Assembly (NCBI GenBank): GCA_030694265.1
Contig: JAUXYP010000013.1
Span: 1-64,000 of the forward strand
Source of the DNA: Sulfuricurvum sp.
GTDB taxonomy: Bacteria > Campylobacterota > Campylobacteria > Campylobacterales > Sulfurimonadaceae
Reading direction: 5' to 3'
Length of the DNA: 64,000 nt
Shown here: positions 1 to 8,806 of the stretch, piece after piece
Layout: each line of letters starts with the position of its first letter
Numbering within the stretch: position 1 is the first letter of the stretch
Notes under the pieces: generated by a model
Seen by the model: only the letters and a program-made list of their open reading frames with translations
Databases searched by the model: none
Told to the model about the DNA's origin: nothing
Position numbers and translations under genes: made by a program

Positions 1-1
1 G

Positions 2-142
2 GATATGCTCTATACCAATGCTATCCCAGGGGTAAAAGGGCTTAACGGTCTTATCAAAGCTGCTTTCTATGATGGTGGCGATGTAGCTGGCAATACCAAA
101 GACGTTAGTAAAATATGGGTTGAAGCAACGTATAAATTCTAG
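2..142 (+). CDS. Outer-membrane porin-like protein, 3' end only
   Basis: Only the last 46 codons are in the window; the frame is open from base 2 and stops with TAG at 140-142. The visible peptide ends WVEATYKF, with alternating residues and a terminal Phe as in the last strand of a beta-barrel inserted by the Bam machinery. The sequence before it (KAAFYDGGDVAG) resembles the C-terminus of OprD/MOMP-type porins of Campylobacterota. This is a family impression; substrate and full length cannot be judged. It runs in the same direction as nrdD and ends just before it. Confidence 0.5.
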   Translation, partial: DMLYTNAIPGVKGLNGLIKAAFYDGGDVAGNTKDVSKIWVEATYKF

Positions 143-158
143 TGCAAAAGGGGTTGCG

Positions 159-2261
159 ATGTGGTCGAACAAACGTGTGTGTAAGCGTGACGGCTCCACG
201 GAGCCTTTTTCTCCATATAAAATTAGTGATGCCATTGTAAAAGCCTTTTTAAGCGAATCGCGCGAGACTAATCCTCTTTGTTTTAGCAAAGTACTACACC
301 GATTAGAGGCTGAAAATCGTTACAGTGTCGAAGAGATTCAAGACATAATCGAAGAAGAGCTGCACAATGCAGGTGAATTCAAAGTAATGAAATCGTTTCT
401 GACTTACCGTTTCTTGCATAAAATGCAGCGTGAACACTTGCTGGGACTGGATCAGGATACCACCTACGTCAACTCTACACAAAGCGTCCAAGAGTATATT
501 CACAAGTCCGACTGGCGGATCAGTGCCAATGCTAACACCGGTTATTCAAACGCCGGATTGGTGAATAACCTCGCGGGCAAAGTGATCGCTAACTTTTGGC
601 TTGATACGGTGTATTCAAAAGAAGAAGGTGCCTCGCACCGAAACGGCGATATTCACATCCATGACCTTGATTGTCTCAGCGGCTACTGTGCCGGATGGAG
701 TTTACGCGCTTTGCTTAATGAAGGCTTTAACGGCGTACGTGGGCGTGTTGAGAGTTCTCCTCCCCGCCATCTTCGTGAGGCGTTGGGACAAATGGCCAAT
801 TTTTTGGGGATTTTGCAGTCCGAATGGGCTGGAGCACAGGCATTTAGCTCATTTGATACCTATTTGGCTCCGTATGTTTTTATTGATGCCCTGACGCATG
901 ACGATGTCAAAAAAGCGATTCGCAGTTTTGTCTACAATCTCAATGTCCCTGCTCGCTGGGGACAATCTCCATTTACCAATATCACGCTGGATTGGATGGT
1001 TCCCTCCGATTTGGCACCACAGTTTCCCACACTTAACGATCGCCATCTCTTTGAAGAGATCACGGCTACGGCACATCATAATCGCAAGTTGCACGAGAGG
1101 GGCAAGCGTATTTTGTCCCAACTGACGTACGAAGATTTTCAAAGTGAAATGAACATGATTAATCGTGCCTATTATGAGGTAATGACGCAGGGGGACAGCG
1201 GCGGTCAGCCTTTTACGTTCCCGATACCTACGGTCAATATTACCGAAGATTTTGACTGGTATGGTGAAAATACTGATATCTTGTTTGAAAATACGGCAAA
1301 AATCGGTTCGAGTTATTTTCAAAACTTTATCGGAAGCCAATACCTGCGCAACCCGGAGGGGGAGCGGGTCGAGAATCCCGAAGCCTATAAGCCCGGCGCG
1401 GTCCGTAGTATGTGCTGTCGCTTACAGCTGGATCTGCGAGAGCTTCTCAAGCGGGGAAATGGGCTCTTTGGCAGTGCGGAGATGACGGGAAGCATCGGTG
1501 TGGTGACGATCAATATGGCACGTCTTGGGTATCTTTACTCGGGAGATGAGACGAGCTTGTATGCTGCCCTTAATGATCTGATGAACATTGCGTATTCGAC
1601 CTTGGAGAAAAAAAGAGTGTTTGTGCAAGAGATGTTTGATCGTGGATTGTATCCCTATACTAAACGGTATCTCAGCGGATTTAAAAATCATTTTTCCACA
1701 ATCGGGGTCAACGGTATGAATGAGATGGTACGTAATTTTACGCGCGATGCACAAGACCTCTCTTCACCGCAAGGGATAACGTTTGCTCTTAAACTCCTTG
1801 ACCACATGCGTACGATGATGCGCAGTTTTCAAGAACAAAGCGGCAATCTCTATAATCTTGAAGCAACACCTGCAGAGGGGACAACGTACCGTTTTGCCAA
1901 AGAGGATAAAAAGCGTTATTCGGCAATCCTACAAGCAGGTGAGGGGGAGAACATTTATTACACTAACAGTTCTCAGTTACCCGTTAGCTATACGAACGAC
2001 CCTTTTGAGGCGCTGGATTTACAAGATGAGCTTCAGTGCAAGTATACGGGGGGAACGGTTTTGCATCTCTATATGAGTGAGCGGATTAGCTCGAGTGAGG
2101 CGTGTCGGCGGATGGTGAAAAACGTTATTACCAATCACCGTCTTCCCTATATCACCATCACACCGCTTTTTTCCGTATGTCCGGTACACGGTTATTTGCA
2201 GGGTGAACACGAATACTGTCCGAAATGTGATGACGTTATTTTATCTAAGGAGGCCTCATGA
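159..2261 (+). CDS. nrdD: Anaerobic (class III) ribonucleotide reductase, catalytic part lacking the glycyl-radical tail
   Basis: Class III reductases make deoxyribonucleotides from ribonucleoside triphosphates without oxygen. Visible parts: an N-terminal ATP-cone (about residues 3-90, starting WSNKRVCKRDG), the barrel motif GDIHIHDLDCLSGYCAGW (Cys near 176), the MCCRL motif near 417, and a C-terminal Zn ribbon CPVHG...CPKC. The family normally continues after the ribbon into an RVxGY glycyl-radical loop; here the frame stops at SKEAS and the loop is encoded by the next gene. I chose the ATG at 159 (AAAAGGGG just upstream, and it begins right at the ATP-cone) over the TTG at 120, which would overlap the upstream porin gene. 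About 700 residues. Confidence 0.93.
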   Translation: MWSNKRVCKRDGSTEPFSPYKISDAIVKAFLSESRETNPLCFSKVLHRLEAENRYSVEEIQDIIEEELHNAGEFKVMKSFLTYRFLHKMQREHLLGLDQDTTYVNSTQSVQEYIHKSDWRISANANTGYSNAGLVNNLAGKVIANFWLDTVYSKEEGASHRNGDIHIHDLDCLSGYCAGWSLRALLNEGFNGVRGRVESSPPRHLREALGQMANFLGILQSEWAGAQAFSSFDTYLAPYVFIDALTHDDVKKAIRSFVYNLNVPARWGQSPFTNITLDWMVPSDLAPQFPTLNDRHLFEEITATAHHNRKLHERGKRILSQLTYEDFQSEMNMINRAYYEVMTQGDSGGQPFTFPIPTVNITEDFDWYGENTDILFENTAKIGSSYFQNFIGSQYLRNPEGERVENPEAYKPGAVRSMCCRLQLDLRELLKRGNGLFGSAEMTGSIGVVTINMARLGYLYSGDETSLYAALNDLMNIAYSTLEKKRVFVQEMFDRGLYPYTKRYLSGFKNHFSTIGVNGMNEMVRNFTRDAQDLSSPQGITFALKLLDHMRTMMRSFQEQSGNLYNLEATPAEGTTYRFAKEDKKRYSAILQAGEGENIYYTNSSQLPVSYTNDPFEALDLQDELQCKYTGGTVLHLYMSERISSSEACRRMVKNVITNHRLPYITITPLFSVCPVHGYLQGEHEYCPKCDDVILSKEAS
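2246..2253 (+). promoter_or_regulatory. Very strong Shine-Dalgarno inside the nrdD 3' end
   Basis: TAAGGAGG lies 4 nt before the ATG at 2258 and within the last codons of nrdD. It is a near-perfect anti-16S match. It shows that the following 60-codon gene is meant to be translated as its own protein, coupled through the ATGA stop/start overlap, rather than being read-through debris. Confidence 0.85.
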
Positions 2262-2440
2262 ACACAGAATTGGTGCTAAAAATGCACGAAGCAAAGCGAA
2301 CAAAATGTATGGTTTACACTCGGGTTATGGGATACCATCGTCCTGTTGAGAGTTTTAATATCGGAAAAAAACAAGAGCATAAAGAGCGGGCACACTTTTA
2401 TGAGTGCCCAACGCGCCACGAGTATGAAAGCACTTTATGA
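2258..2440 (+). CDS. Stand-alone glycyl-radical domain of the anaerobic ribonucleotide reductase (small subunit)
   Basis: A 60-residue protein with the sequence YTRVMGYHRPVESFNIGKK, the RVxGY glycyl-radical loop that normally closes NrdD; Gly25 would be the radical site. The following GKK..H.ER..F pattern also matches the NrdD tail. The start ATG overlaps the nrdD stop (ATGA) and has the strong ribosome site at 2246-2253. It overlaps nrdG by 17 nt, so three genes are coupled. Inference: the reductase is a two-chain enzyme whose radical subunit is activated by NrdG and docks on the large chain, loosely like the YfiD spare part of pyruvate formate-lyase. A one-base sequencing error would also produce this layout, but the ribosome site argues against that. 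Confidence 0.85.
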   Translation: MNTELVLKMHEAKRTKCMVYTRVMGYHRPVESFNIGKKQEHKERAHFYECPTRHEYESTL

Positions 2441-3089
2441 TCTAACGCCTTTTACTCTGCTGGATTTTCCTGATATCCCTGCGGCTATTTTTTGGTTTGC
2501 CGGGTGTAACTTGCGGTGCGTGTACTGTTATAATCCTGAACTTGTTTTTGGCGAGGCCCATATTGATGAAGCGCAGGCACTTGTTTTTTTAGAAAAACGG
2601 CGTGGATTGCTGGAAGGTGTTGTGCTAAGCGGGGGTGAATGTACCCTTTATCCCAATCTAATTCCCTTTTGTATCACTATCAAAGCGTTTGGTTATAAAA
2701 TCAAACTGGATACTAACGGTATGCGTCCGGATGTTATTGCATCGTTAATTGCGTTAGAGCTTGTCGATTATGTGGCGTTAGACTACAAAGCTCCCGATGC
2801 CAAAATGGCTCAAATATGCGGAGGGGGAAGTGAAAAGCGTTTTTGGGAGAGTTTTGAGCTTCTTCACACCGGTACCATAGCGTACGAAGTACGAACCACG
2901 CTTCATCCTGATTTCCTTAGCGATGAGGAGATCGTTGCGATGGCAAAGGCGCTAAAAGACAAAGGATATGGGAGAGAATTTTATGTACAGCTTTTTCAAG
3001 AAGGCCGTGGTACGCTGGGCCATCTCTCCTCTTCCTCTCGTCGTATTGATGCTGAGTCTCTGGCAGCGTATGTTACACTTCGTAGATAA
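2424..3089 (+). CDS. nrdG: Anaerobic ribonucleotide reductase activating protein, radical SAM (NrdG2-like)
   Basis: Radical SAM enzyme that uses S-adenosylmethionine and a 4Fe-4S cluster to put the radical on the glycine of the reductase. The cluster motif is C28-x3-C32-x2-C35 (AGCNLRCVYC), followed by the SAM-binding GGE (LSGGECTLYP). At 221 residues it fits the NrdG2/pyruvate-formate-lyase-activase-like group better than the short enterobacterial NrdG. The ATG at 2424 gives the typical start (MKALYDLTPFTLLDFP); an upstream in-frame ATG near 2400 would add eight residues and cannot be excluded. Overlaps the radical-subunit gene. Confidence 0.9.
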   Translation: MKALYDLTPFTLLDFPDIPAAIFWFAGCNLRCVYCYNPELVFGEAHIDEAQALVFLEKRRGLLEGVVLSGGECTLYPNLIPFCITIKAFGYKIKLDTNGMRPDVIASLIALELVDYVALDYKAPDAKMAQICGGGSEKRFWESFELLHTGTIAYEVRTTLHPDFLSDEEIVAMAKALKDKGYGREFYVQLFQEGRGTLGHLSSSSRRIDAESLAAYVTLRR

Positions 3090-3095
3090 TTCCTC

Positions 3096-3109
3096 TTGAC
3101 CTGGATCAA
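3096..3109. promoter_or_regulatory. FNR/NNR-type box upstream of cytochrome c
   Basis: TTGACCTGGATCAA matches the TTGAT-N4-ATCAA consensus of Crp/Fnr-family regulators at nine of ten defined positions. It sits 57 nt before the ATG of the small cytochrome c gene, a usual position for activation. A second such box (perfect) is at 24520 and a third at 14810. Confidence 0.55.
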
Positions 3110-3165
3110 AGCATTTTTTTTTAAAATTCCCTACAATTATCTATTATTTATTCAGGAGTATTGTT

Positions 3166-3462
3166 ATGAAAAAGTTTGTAATTGCAGTCAGTGTTATCTT
3201 AAGTTTATGTGGTGCCGGGATGGCGGATGAGGGTACTGATTTGTACAAAAAATGTGCTACGTGTCATGGGGTTCATGGTGAAAAATCGGCGTTGGGCAAA
3301 AGCAAAATCATCAAAGATATGGGAGTTGCAGGTATCATGAATGCGCTCAAAGGGTATAAAGACGGTACGTATGGCGGAGCAATGAAAGGGATGATGAAGG
3401 CACAAGCTGCCCCTTTGAGTGATGCACAGATAACTGCCATCGCAGCACATATTGCTAAATAG
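3166..3462 (+). CDS. Small periplasmic class I cytochrome c
   Basis: 98 residues: signal peptide (about 1-20, cut after GMA), then one haem c site C30-A-T-C33-H34 and a Met-rich C-terminal half (MKGMMKAQ) that would give the axial Met. Such small monohaem cytochromes carry electrons in the periplasm, for example from the bc1 complex to oxidases or nitrogen-oxide reductases. The ribosome site is CAGGAG. The FNR-type box upstream suggests low-oxygen or NO control; cNOR in this window needs a donor of this kind, but a direct link is only inferred. Confidence 0.85.
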   Translation: MKKFVIAVSVILSLCGAGMADEGTDLYKKCATCHGVHGEKSALGKSKIIKDMGVAGIMNALKGYKDGTYGGAMKGMMKAQAAPLSDAQITAIAAHIAK

Positions 3463-3463
3463 C

Positions 3464-3503
3464 TTGTAACGCTTCCCCACCCTGAGGGGTAGTAACGTTA
3501 CAA
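3464..3503. terminator. Inverted repeat between convergent genes, possible terminator
   Basis: TTGTAACG (3464-3471) pairs exactly with CGTTACAA (3496-3503), with an inner CCCC/GGGG pair. It lies directly after the cytochrome stop and before the end of the oppositely oriented chemoreceptor gene. There is no T-run, so termination is only a guess from position. Confidence 0.4.
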
Positions 3504-3520
3504 TAGTCTTCCTAAAGTGG

Positions 3521-4642
3521 TTATTTGGCTGCTCGCTTTTGACGTTCTTCGCGCAACATAGAAGTTAAGAGGTTAAACACCTCTCTGCTTGCTGACTCTG
3601 CATCTTTGAAATACGTCATAACGTTCGTTGCCTTTTCACCGCAGGTTCCTGATTTGACACAGTGGATAGCATCGTGAATACGATCATGTACGATTTTATG
3701 AGGTGCTTCTAATCTAGGATAGCTCGCTACCGAACCGAATACTTCTTTTCCTAAGCCGGTATCGTACCATTGACCCAAACGGCATCCGTGGTGATCCGCG
3801 AACTCATCATCGACGCGGTTTAAAAAGACGGTTTTGTACCCTCTGGATTTAAACAGTAGGTGATCGAGTTTTGTTAGAACCACAAAAACTGAATACAAAA
3901 CATCGGTTGAATCGTTATCAATCTCTATGGTGCGCTCCTGCAATCCAGACAGTGAGGCCTGAAAACGACTGAGCTTTTCACTCGATGAGGATGAAATGGT
4001 TTCCATAGAGCTGGAGCGTTCATCAATTTCGGTCGCATTTTGTTTGAGGCTTTGGATACTCATGGCTACTTCTTGAGTTGCTTTTTGGGTACGTTCCGCG
4101 AGTTTGCGTACTTCATCGGCAACAACCGCGAACCCTCTGCCATGCTCGCCTGCCCGCGCTGCTTCAATCGCGGCATTCAGCGCCAAAAGATTGGTTTGAT
4201 CGGAAATATCTTTGATCAGATCAATAACCGAACCGATAGCTTCTACACTTCCGCTAAGTTGAGAGACAGAGGTGTAATTATTGGTAATATTTTCGGCAAG
4301 CTCTTGCTGGGTGTTAAGCAGGTCATTAATCTCATCATTAATCTCAATAGAGGATTCCCGATTGAGACGGTTAAGTTCGGCAACTTCTTTAAGCTCATCG
4401 ACATTGTCAGAAAGATCCTTTTGAAGCATGGATAAATCGTGCTCAGATCCGGCAACCAAACCTTCTGTGAGCTCATGAATGAGCTTAAACATTACCTTTT
4501 GCTGTTTTGCTTCAGTACTTTGCGACGTAAAGTGGTCATTCTCTTCAGATAACCGTCTATTAGAGTGCTCAAGCTCTTGAACCCTAGATTTTAATAGCAT
4601 ATTTTCATTTGTTTCTTTTTCGTATCTTTTCTTATAAAACAT
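3521..4642 (-). CDS. Soluble chemoreceptor with C-terminal CZB zinc-binding domain (TlpD-like)
   Basis: 373 residues, no membrane segment and no signal peptide. Order: N-terminal coiled coil (1-60), methyl-accepting signalling hairpin (about 80-250, tip [20 protein letters not shown]), then a CZB domain with putative Zn ligands H261, C287, H315 and H319 ([20 protein letters not shown]). This is the layout of Helicobacter pylori TlpD, a cytoplasmic receptor for oxidative and energy stress. It would signal to CheA/CheW from the cytoplasm or pole. Single gene; start ATG at 4642 precedes the coiled coil directly. Confidence 0.88.
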   Translation of the reverse strand: MFYKKRYEKETNENMLLKSRVQELEHSNRRLSEENDHFTSQSTEAKQQKVMFKLIHELTEGLVAGSEHDLSMLQKDLSDNVDELKEVAELNRLNRESSIEINDEINDLLNTQQELAENITNNYTSVSQLSGSVEAIGSVIDLIKDISDQTNLLALNAAIEAARAGEHGRGFAVVADEVRKLAERTQKATQEVAMSIQSLKQNATEIDERSSSMETISSSSSEKLSRFQASLSGLQERTIEIDNDSTDVLYSVFVVLTKLDHLLFKSRGYKTVFLNRVDDEFADHHGCRLGQWYDTGLGKEVFGSVASYPRLEAPHKIVHDRIHDAIHCVKSGTCGEKATNVMTYFKDAESASREVFNLLTSMLREERQKRAAK

Positions 4643-4725
4643 TGAATACCTTGGCTTGAAATTATGTTTTATGATAACACGATTTTGTTATAAAAGTATC
4701 ATTGATACGCTAAAAATTAAAATCC

Positions 4726-5415
4726 TTAAATAGACTCTTTGACTACGCCGTCTTCAACCCGTAATATCCGATCAAATAACGGCAACATACGCTCATCGTG
4801 GGTTACGACTACTATGGCAACTTCTTGTTCATGGGCAAGTTTTCGTAGGAGCTGCATGACGGATAGCGCTCGCTCGCCGTCCAATGCGGCGGTGGGTTCG
4901 TCGGCTAGGATAATCTTGGGATTGTTAGCAAGAGATCGGGCAATCGCTACTCGTTGGCTTTGCCCTCCTGAGAGCTGAGAGGGCATTTTCGTCAGCTTGT
5001 CTTCCACTCCCAAATAGTCCAAGAGCTCTTGGGCTTTTTTGTCCGCTTCTGATTTTTTCACCCCATTCATTTGTGAAACGATGGTGACGTTTTCTAAAAC
5101 ATTGAGAAAGGGGATCAGGTTATGTGCTTGAAAAATAAATCCGATTTTTTCGCGCCGTATGCGCCGTGTGTCACTGATTTTCCATTGTTGATCGTACATC
5201 AACTCGCCGTCTAAGATCAGCTTGCCACTGCTAGGTTCTGTAATACAGCCGATCATCGTAATCAACGTCGTTTTCCCTGATCCGCTGGGACCTAGCAGCG
5301 CGACTGTTTCCCCTGCATAAATTTCAAAGGTTGCTTCTTTGATGGCGGTTACGGCACTCTCGCCTTCTCCATAGGTTTTGGAAAGATTTTCTACGGAAAT
5401 AATCCTCTTTTTCAT
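4726..5415 (-). CDS. ABC exporter ATPase (MacB/LolD/DevA family)
   Basis: 229 residues with Walker A GPSGSGKTT (near 43), signature LSGGQSQRVAIARS, and Walker B IILADEPTAALD. It has the length and sequence type of ATPases that partner with FtsX-like permeases. It is the last gene of a four-gene minus-strand operon (outer-membrane channel, membrane-fusion protein, permease, ATPase) and abuts the permease stop without a gap. Likely energises export of a lipid, peptide or small molecule; the substrate is not visible. Confidence 0.9.
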   Translation of the reverse strand: MKKRIISVENLSKTYGEGESAVTAIKEATFEIYAGETVALLGPSGSGKTTLITMIGCITEPSSGKLILDGELMYDQQWKISDTRRIRREKIGFIFQAHNLIPFLNVLENVTIVSQMNGVKKSEADKKAQELLDYLGVEDKLTKMPSQLSGGQSQRVAIARSLANNPKIILADEPTAALDGERALSVMQLLRKLAHEQEVAIVVVTHDERMLPLFDRILRVEDGVVKESI

Positions 5416-6552
5416 TTATCCTCCGATCGCACTGGCGGGATCGATTTTAAGAGCGGAGCGAATACCGCTCAGCGATGCGAGAATGCTCACGATGATTACA
5501 ACGATAAAAAGTTTCAGAGCATCGGTTGGGATGAGAATGACGGTTTTAGGAAAAAAATTGGCGCTGGCATTGGCAAAAATATTCCCGCCGATAAACGCAA
5601 GAACTCCCAAAAGAAGTGATTGCTGGGCGATCATTTTGGTGATAACCGTGTTGGATGCCCCGATCAGTTTCAAAATAGCGATCTCCTTCATCTTCCCCAT
5701 AGTCATAGTATAGATGATCAGCGAGATGATGACGGATGAGACGATCAATAAAATCATGGTAAACATTCCGATCTGCTTTGCTGATCGTTCGATGAGATTT
5801 TTGGTGAGTATGTCCGATTGTTCCTGTGCCGTATAAACCTCTTGGTGTTTCCAGCGGTGTATCTCCTGACCAACCGTTTGCGGATCATATCCGGGAGCGA
5901 GGGTAAGGGCAAATGCGTTGACGGTAGCGGTTGCAATGGTTTGTGCTTTACGTTCTCTGTCATTGCGTATTTGTTCATTGCTAAATAAAAACTGCAGCTC
6001 CTGCGCTTCGTGCAAATCAAGATAGATCATTGGATCGCCCCCAGAAGAGACCGCTTTATGTGTCAGTCCGACTACGGTGTAGGTGTTTCGCCCTAGAGGG
6101 ATCTGATCGCCCAGTTTAAAACCCGTTTTCGTATCGACAATAATCTCTTTGCTTCTGATTTCGATTGGACGACCTTCCACGAGAGTAAACGGTTTAAAGG
6201 AGCTGAGAGCTTCATATCCAAGAGCATAAACACGAATCGGCTTTTTGGCTTGATAAATTTGTAACCCCTGAAACGTGAGAGGATGGACCTCTTTGACCCC
6301 TAAAAATCCTTTGAGGGAGTATTTGAGATCTTCGTGCAATCGGGAGTTTTCAGCGAAGGGTCCAAGGGTCTCTTTTTGAACGATCCACAAATCGGGAGCA
6401 ATGCTGTTGGGGACGATCATGGCATCATGTACCATCCCTCGATAGACGCCGATCATGATGAGGACGACGCCGATAAGCATCCCGACACCCAAAGCGGTGG
6501 TGACAAATTTTCCTAACGAATGGGAGATGTCACGCCATGCGAGATTAATCAT
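5416..6552 (-). CDS. ABC exporter permease, FtsX-like (DevC type)
   Basis: 378 residues when started at the ATG at 6552 (MINLAWRDISHSLGKF), which overlaps the last bases of the membrane-fusion gene; the longer upstream frame has no membrane-protein character. One N-terminal membrane segment, a large periplasmic domain (about 45-255), then three C-terminal membrane segments, the DevC/MacB pattern. The end of the protein (GIRSALKIDPASAIGG) matches the common permease C-terminus. Confidence 0.85.
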   Translation of the reverse strand: MINLAWRDISHSLGKFVTTALGVGMLIGVVLIMIGVYRGMVHDAMIVPNSIAPDLWIVQKETLGPFAENSRLHEDLKYSLKGFLGVKEVHPLTFQGLQIYQAKKPIRVYALGYEALSSFKPFTLVEGRPIEIRSKEIIVDTKTGFKLGDQIPLGRNTYTVVGLTHKAVSSGGDPMIYLDLHEAQELQFLFSNEQIRNDRERKAQTIATATVNAFALTLAPGYDPQTVGQEIHRWKHQEVYTAQEQSDILTKNLIERSAKQIGMFTMILLIVSSVIISLIIYTMTMGKMKEIAILKLIGASNTVITKMIAQQSLLLGVLAFIGGNIFANASANFFPKTVILIPTDALKLFIVVIIVSILASLSGIRSALKIDPASAIGG

Positions 6553-7483
6553 GATGAAGGTTAATCTGAACTTCGGCTTGTTCGCCCAAATACAAAGGCG
6601 CAGGAAGGGTATCCAATGTGACGTAAACAACCCTCTCTTCGGTAATGCGGTCACTTACCATACCGATACGGCGTACGACACCTGCATATTTATGCTCACC
6701 CGTAGAGCGCAAAGTAACAACAGCTGGCTGCCCCACTTGCAGTCCTGCGCTTTGGCGTTCGTCTATGTAGGCTCTGACCCACACGCTTTTGGGATTGGCG
6801 ATTTTAAAGACGGGGGTTCCTGCGGCTATAGTACTTCCCGCTTCCGCATCACGGGAAAGAACGATTCCATCGATAGGAGAGCGCAAAGAATAATCGCGGA
6901 TCGTAGCGTTCACGGAGTCCAATGATCCCACTGCCCGCTGGATCTCGTGTTGTGATTGTTTTAGAGCTTCTTGCGCGCTGACAAGAGCAGCATTGGCGCT
7001 TTGGGCTGAGGTTAGAGCGGTGTCAAGCTCTGCTTGCGTTACAAATCCTCCTTTGCTGAGGTTTTTGTAGCGCGCGAGGGTGGCATCGGCCAATGCTTTT
7101 TTGGCTTTCATATCTTCTATCATGGCTTTTTGTGAGGCCAGTTGGGAGCGGCTTTTCTCGACGATGGCACTGTTTTGCAGTTGGGCACCGGAAAGTTCTG
7201 AGAGTTCCATTTGCGCTAAACGCGCCCCTTTGGCAACATGATCTCCCTCATCTGCATACACAGTACCGACAGTAGAAGCATTTTTAGGTGAAATAGTGAT
7301 GACCTCTTTGGCTTCGAGGGTTCCCACTCCATTTACTTCGTTTGAAGATGCCTGCATTTGTGCGTCATTAGATACTTCTGGTGTTTTAGGTGCAGGTGTT
7401 TTGATCAATGAGGCGATAATTGCAATCGCAATAAGGATAAGCGCTCCGACCATAACCGGTCTTTTTTTATCACAACATGCCAT
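6545..7483 (-). CDS. Periplasmic membrane-fusion protein of ABC exporter (HlyD/DevB type)
   Basis: 312 residues: N-terminal anchor (about 11-27), lipoyl-like half motifs (GTVYADEGDHVAKGARLAQM and RSPIDGIVLSRDAEAGS), a long coiled-coil hairpin between them, and a beta-barrel domain near the end. It links the inner-membrane permease to the TolC-like channel encoded just upstream. Its stop overlaps the permease start by 8 nt and its start overlaps the end of the channel gene, so the operon is tightly coupled. Confidence 0.87.
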   Translation of the reverse strand: MACCDKKRPVMVGALILIAIAIIASLIKTPAPKTPEVSNDAQMQASSNEVNGVGTLEAKEVITISPKNASTVGTVYADEGDHVAKGARLAQMELSELSGAQLQNSAIVEKSRSQLASQKAMIEDMKAKKALADATLARYKNLSKGGFVTQAELDTALTSAQSANAALVSAQEALKQSQHEIQRAVGSLDSVNATIRDYSLRSPIDGIVLSRDAEAGSTIAAGTPVFKIANPKSVWVRAYIDERQSAGLQVGQPAVVTLRSTGEHKYAGVVRRIGMVSDRITEERVVYVTLDTLPAPLYLGEQAEVQINLHHD

Positions 7484-8747
7484 TCTTATTTCCTTTGTTT
7501 AGTAAACGTTGTATTTTGACCCATGAACGTATTTTTTGAAGTTTTGCATCGGCATGAACAATGCGTGCATTTTCCAAAACGCTTTGAGATTCTAAAATAT
7601 CAATGTAGGTTGCTAACCCTTGGGCATAGCGTCCCTGCATCAGGGAAAGCGCTTTTTGTGTGGCACTCATTACTCCCTCTTTTGCTGCAATCGTTTCATC
7701 AAAGCGGTTGAGATCGATTATGGTATCGTAAAGTTCTTGCCATAACTCCCTCTCTGTGATTTCATACTCTTTTTGCGCGAGAGTGAGGGTAATACGGCTT
7801 TTTTGTGCATCCGCATCTAGTTTTCCTCCATCATACAGGGGAATCGATGCCCGTACACCGATTTGGGAGGTGTCGTAGGAGGAGAGAGAATTGTCATAAC
7901 CATAGGCGCCAACGAGAGTAACTGATCCGTAGGGTTGTTTGGATATTGCGCTAGATACTGCCTGATCACGACTGATGAGCATCCGAAGTTTTTGGAGTTG
8001 CGGATTGGATTGTGAAAGCTCTTGGCGTAATGCAGGGACATTTTCAAGTACCATCGAAAGGGCACTCACCCGGCGATCAAAATCGGCTTGGTCTATCGTT
8101 ACGGGGGTATCGCTTCCTATTAGAAGTCCAAGAGCCATCAACGCTTTGGCTTTTTGGGCCTGCGCTGCGCTGTGATGATCGTTGGCTTCGAGCCATGAGG
8201 CTTTAAACCTCGATTCATCGGCTTGTGTTTTCAACCCCACTTCGCGCATGCGAACGGCTTGGTTGTATTGTGACTGACAAAACTCGGCTGATTTTTGGGC
8301 GGTATCAATGAGCTGCTCCACGTAGGCAATGGCCGTGTATTGCAGCCATACTTGCTCGATAAGACTGTTTTCAACAAATTTTTTGTCGGCAACACTTCCT
8401 TCTTGGGAATGTTGAGATGCTTGTATCATTGTGTCATTTCGTCCAAAATCCCACAGCGAGTAGCTACCGCTGACATCTGCATGAAACGCATCGGTTTGAC
8501 GTGTTGAGAAGGTTCCGTTGGAAGGCATCACGACGGTTTTGGTCGGATAATACTCGCCATTGAGATCAATATGCGCATAGAGGGCTGCCTTGGCTGCTTT
8601 GGTATCGGCTTGGGAACTTTGGATGCGTAAAAGGGCTGCTTGTGTTTGAGGATTGGATTTTAGTGTCATAGCAATGGCATCATTGAGAGTCAACGGTGCC
8701 GCATAGAGATTAGAAAAAAGAAGTAAAAATGCGATTGTTGTTTTCAT
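7470..8747 (-). CDS. TolC-family outer-membrane efflux channel
   Basis: About 425 residues with a signal peptide (MKTTIAFLLLFSNLYAA) and two Ala/Gln-rich helical repeats typical of TolC-family factors (start PLTLNDAIAMTLKSNPQTQ). The ATG at 8747 begins the signal peptide; the longer frame starts with TTG and adds five residues. First gene of the exporter operon. It would form the exit duct for the DevBCA-type pump. Confidence 0.87.
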   Translation of the reverse strand: MKTTIAFLLLFSNLYAAPLTLNDAIAMTLKSNPQTQAALLRIQSSQADTKAAKAALYAHIDLNGEYYPTKTVVMPSNGTFSTRQTDAFHADVSGSYSLWDFGRNDTMIQASQHSQEGSVADKKFVENSLIEQVWLQYTAIAYVEQLIDTAQKSAEFCQSQYNQAVRMREVGLKTQADESRFKASWLEANDHHSAAQAQKAKALMALGLLIGSDTPVTIDQADFDRRVSALSMVLENVPALRQELSQSNPQLQKLRMLISRDQAVSSAISKQPYGSVTLVGAYGYDNSLSSYDTSQIGVRASIPLYDGGKLDADAQKSRITLTLAQKEYEITERELWQELYDTIIDLNRFDETIAAKEGVMSATQKALSLMQGRYAQGLATYIDILESQSVLENARIVHADAKLQKIRSWVKIQRLLNKGNKNGML

Positions 8748-8806
8748 AAATAATCCACCCAATAGTTACAAAAAGTGTAGCATAAAAACAGCAGCTAATT
8801 ATTGAG

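Noticed and set aside
849-1340. 163-codon minus-strand frame inside nrdD
   Set aside because: Shadow of nrdD; no motif or ribosome site.
2240-2262. Programmed -1 frameshift joining nrdD to the glycyl-radical ORF
   Set aside because: The frames are related by -1 and an SD-like element is present, but there is no slippery heptamer; the strong ribosome site and ATGA make separate initiation the simpler reading.
4696-4708. GTATCATTGATAC inverted repeat upstream of the TlpD-like gene
   Set aside because: Short, AT-rich and single copy; does not fit the FNR spacing. Too weak to list as a site.
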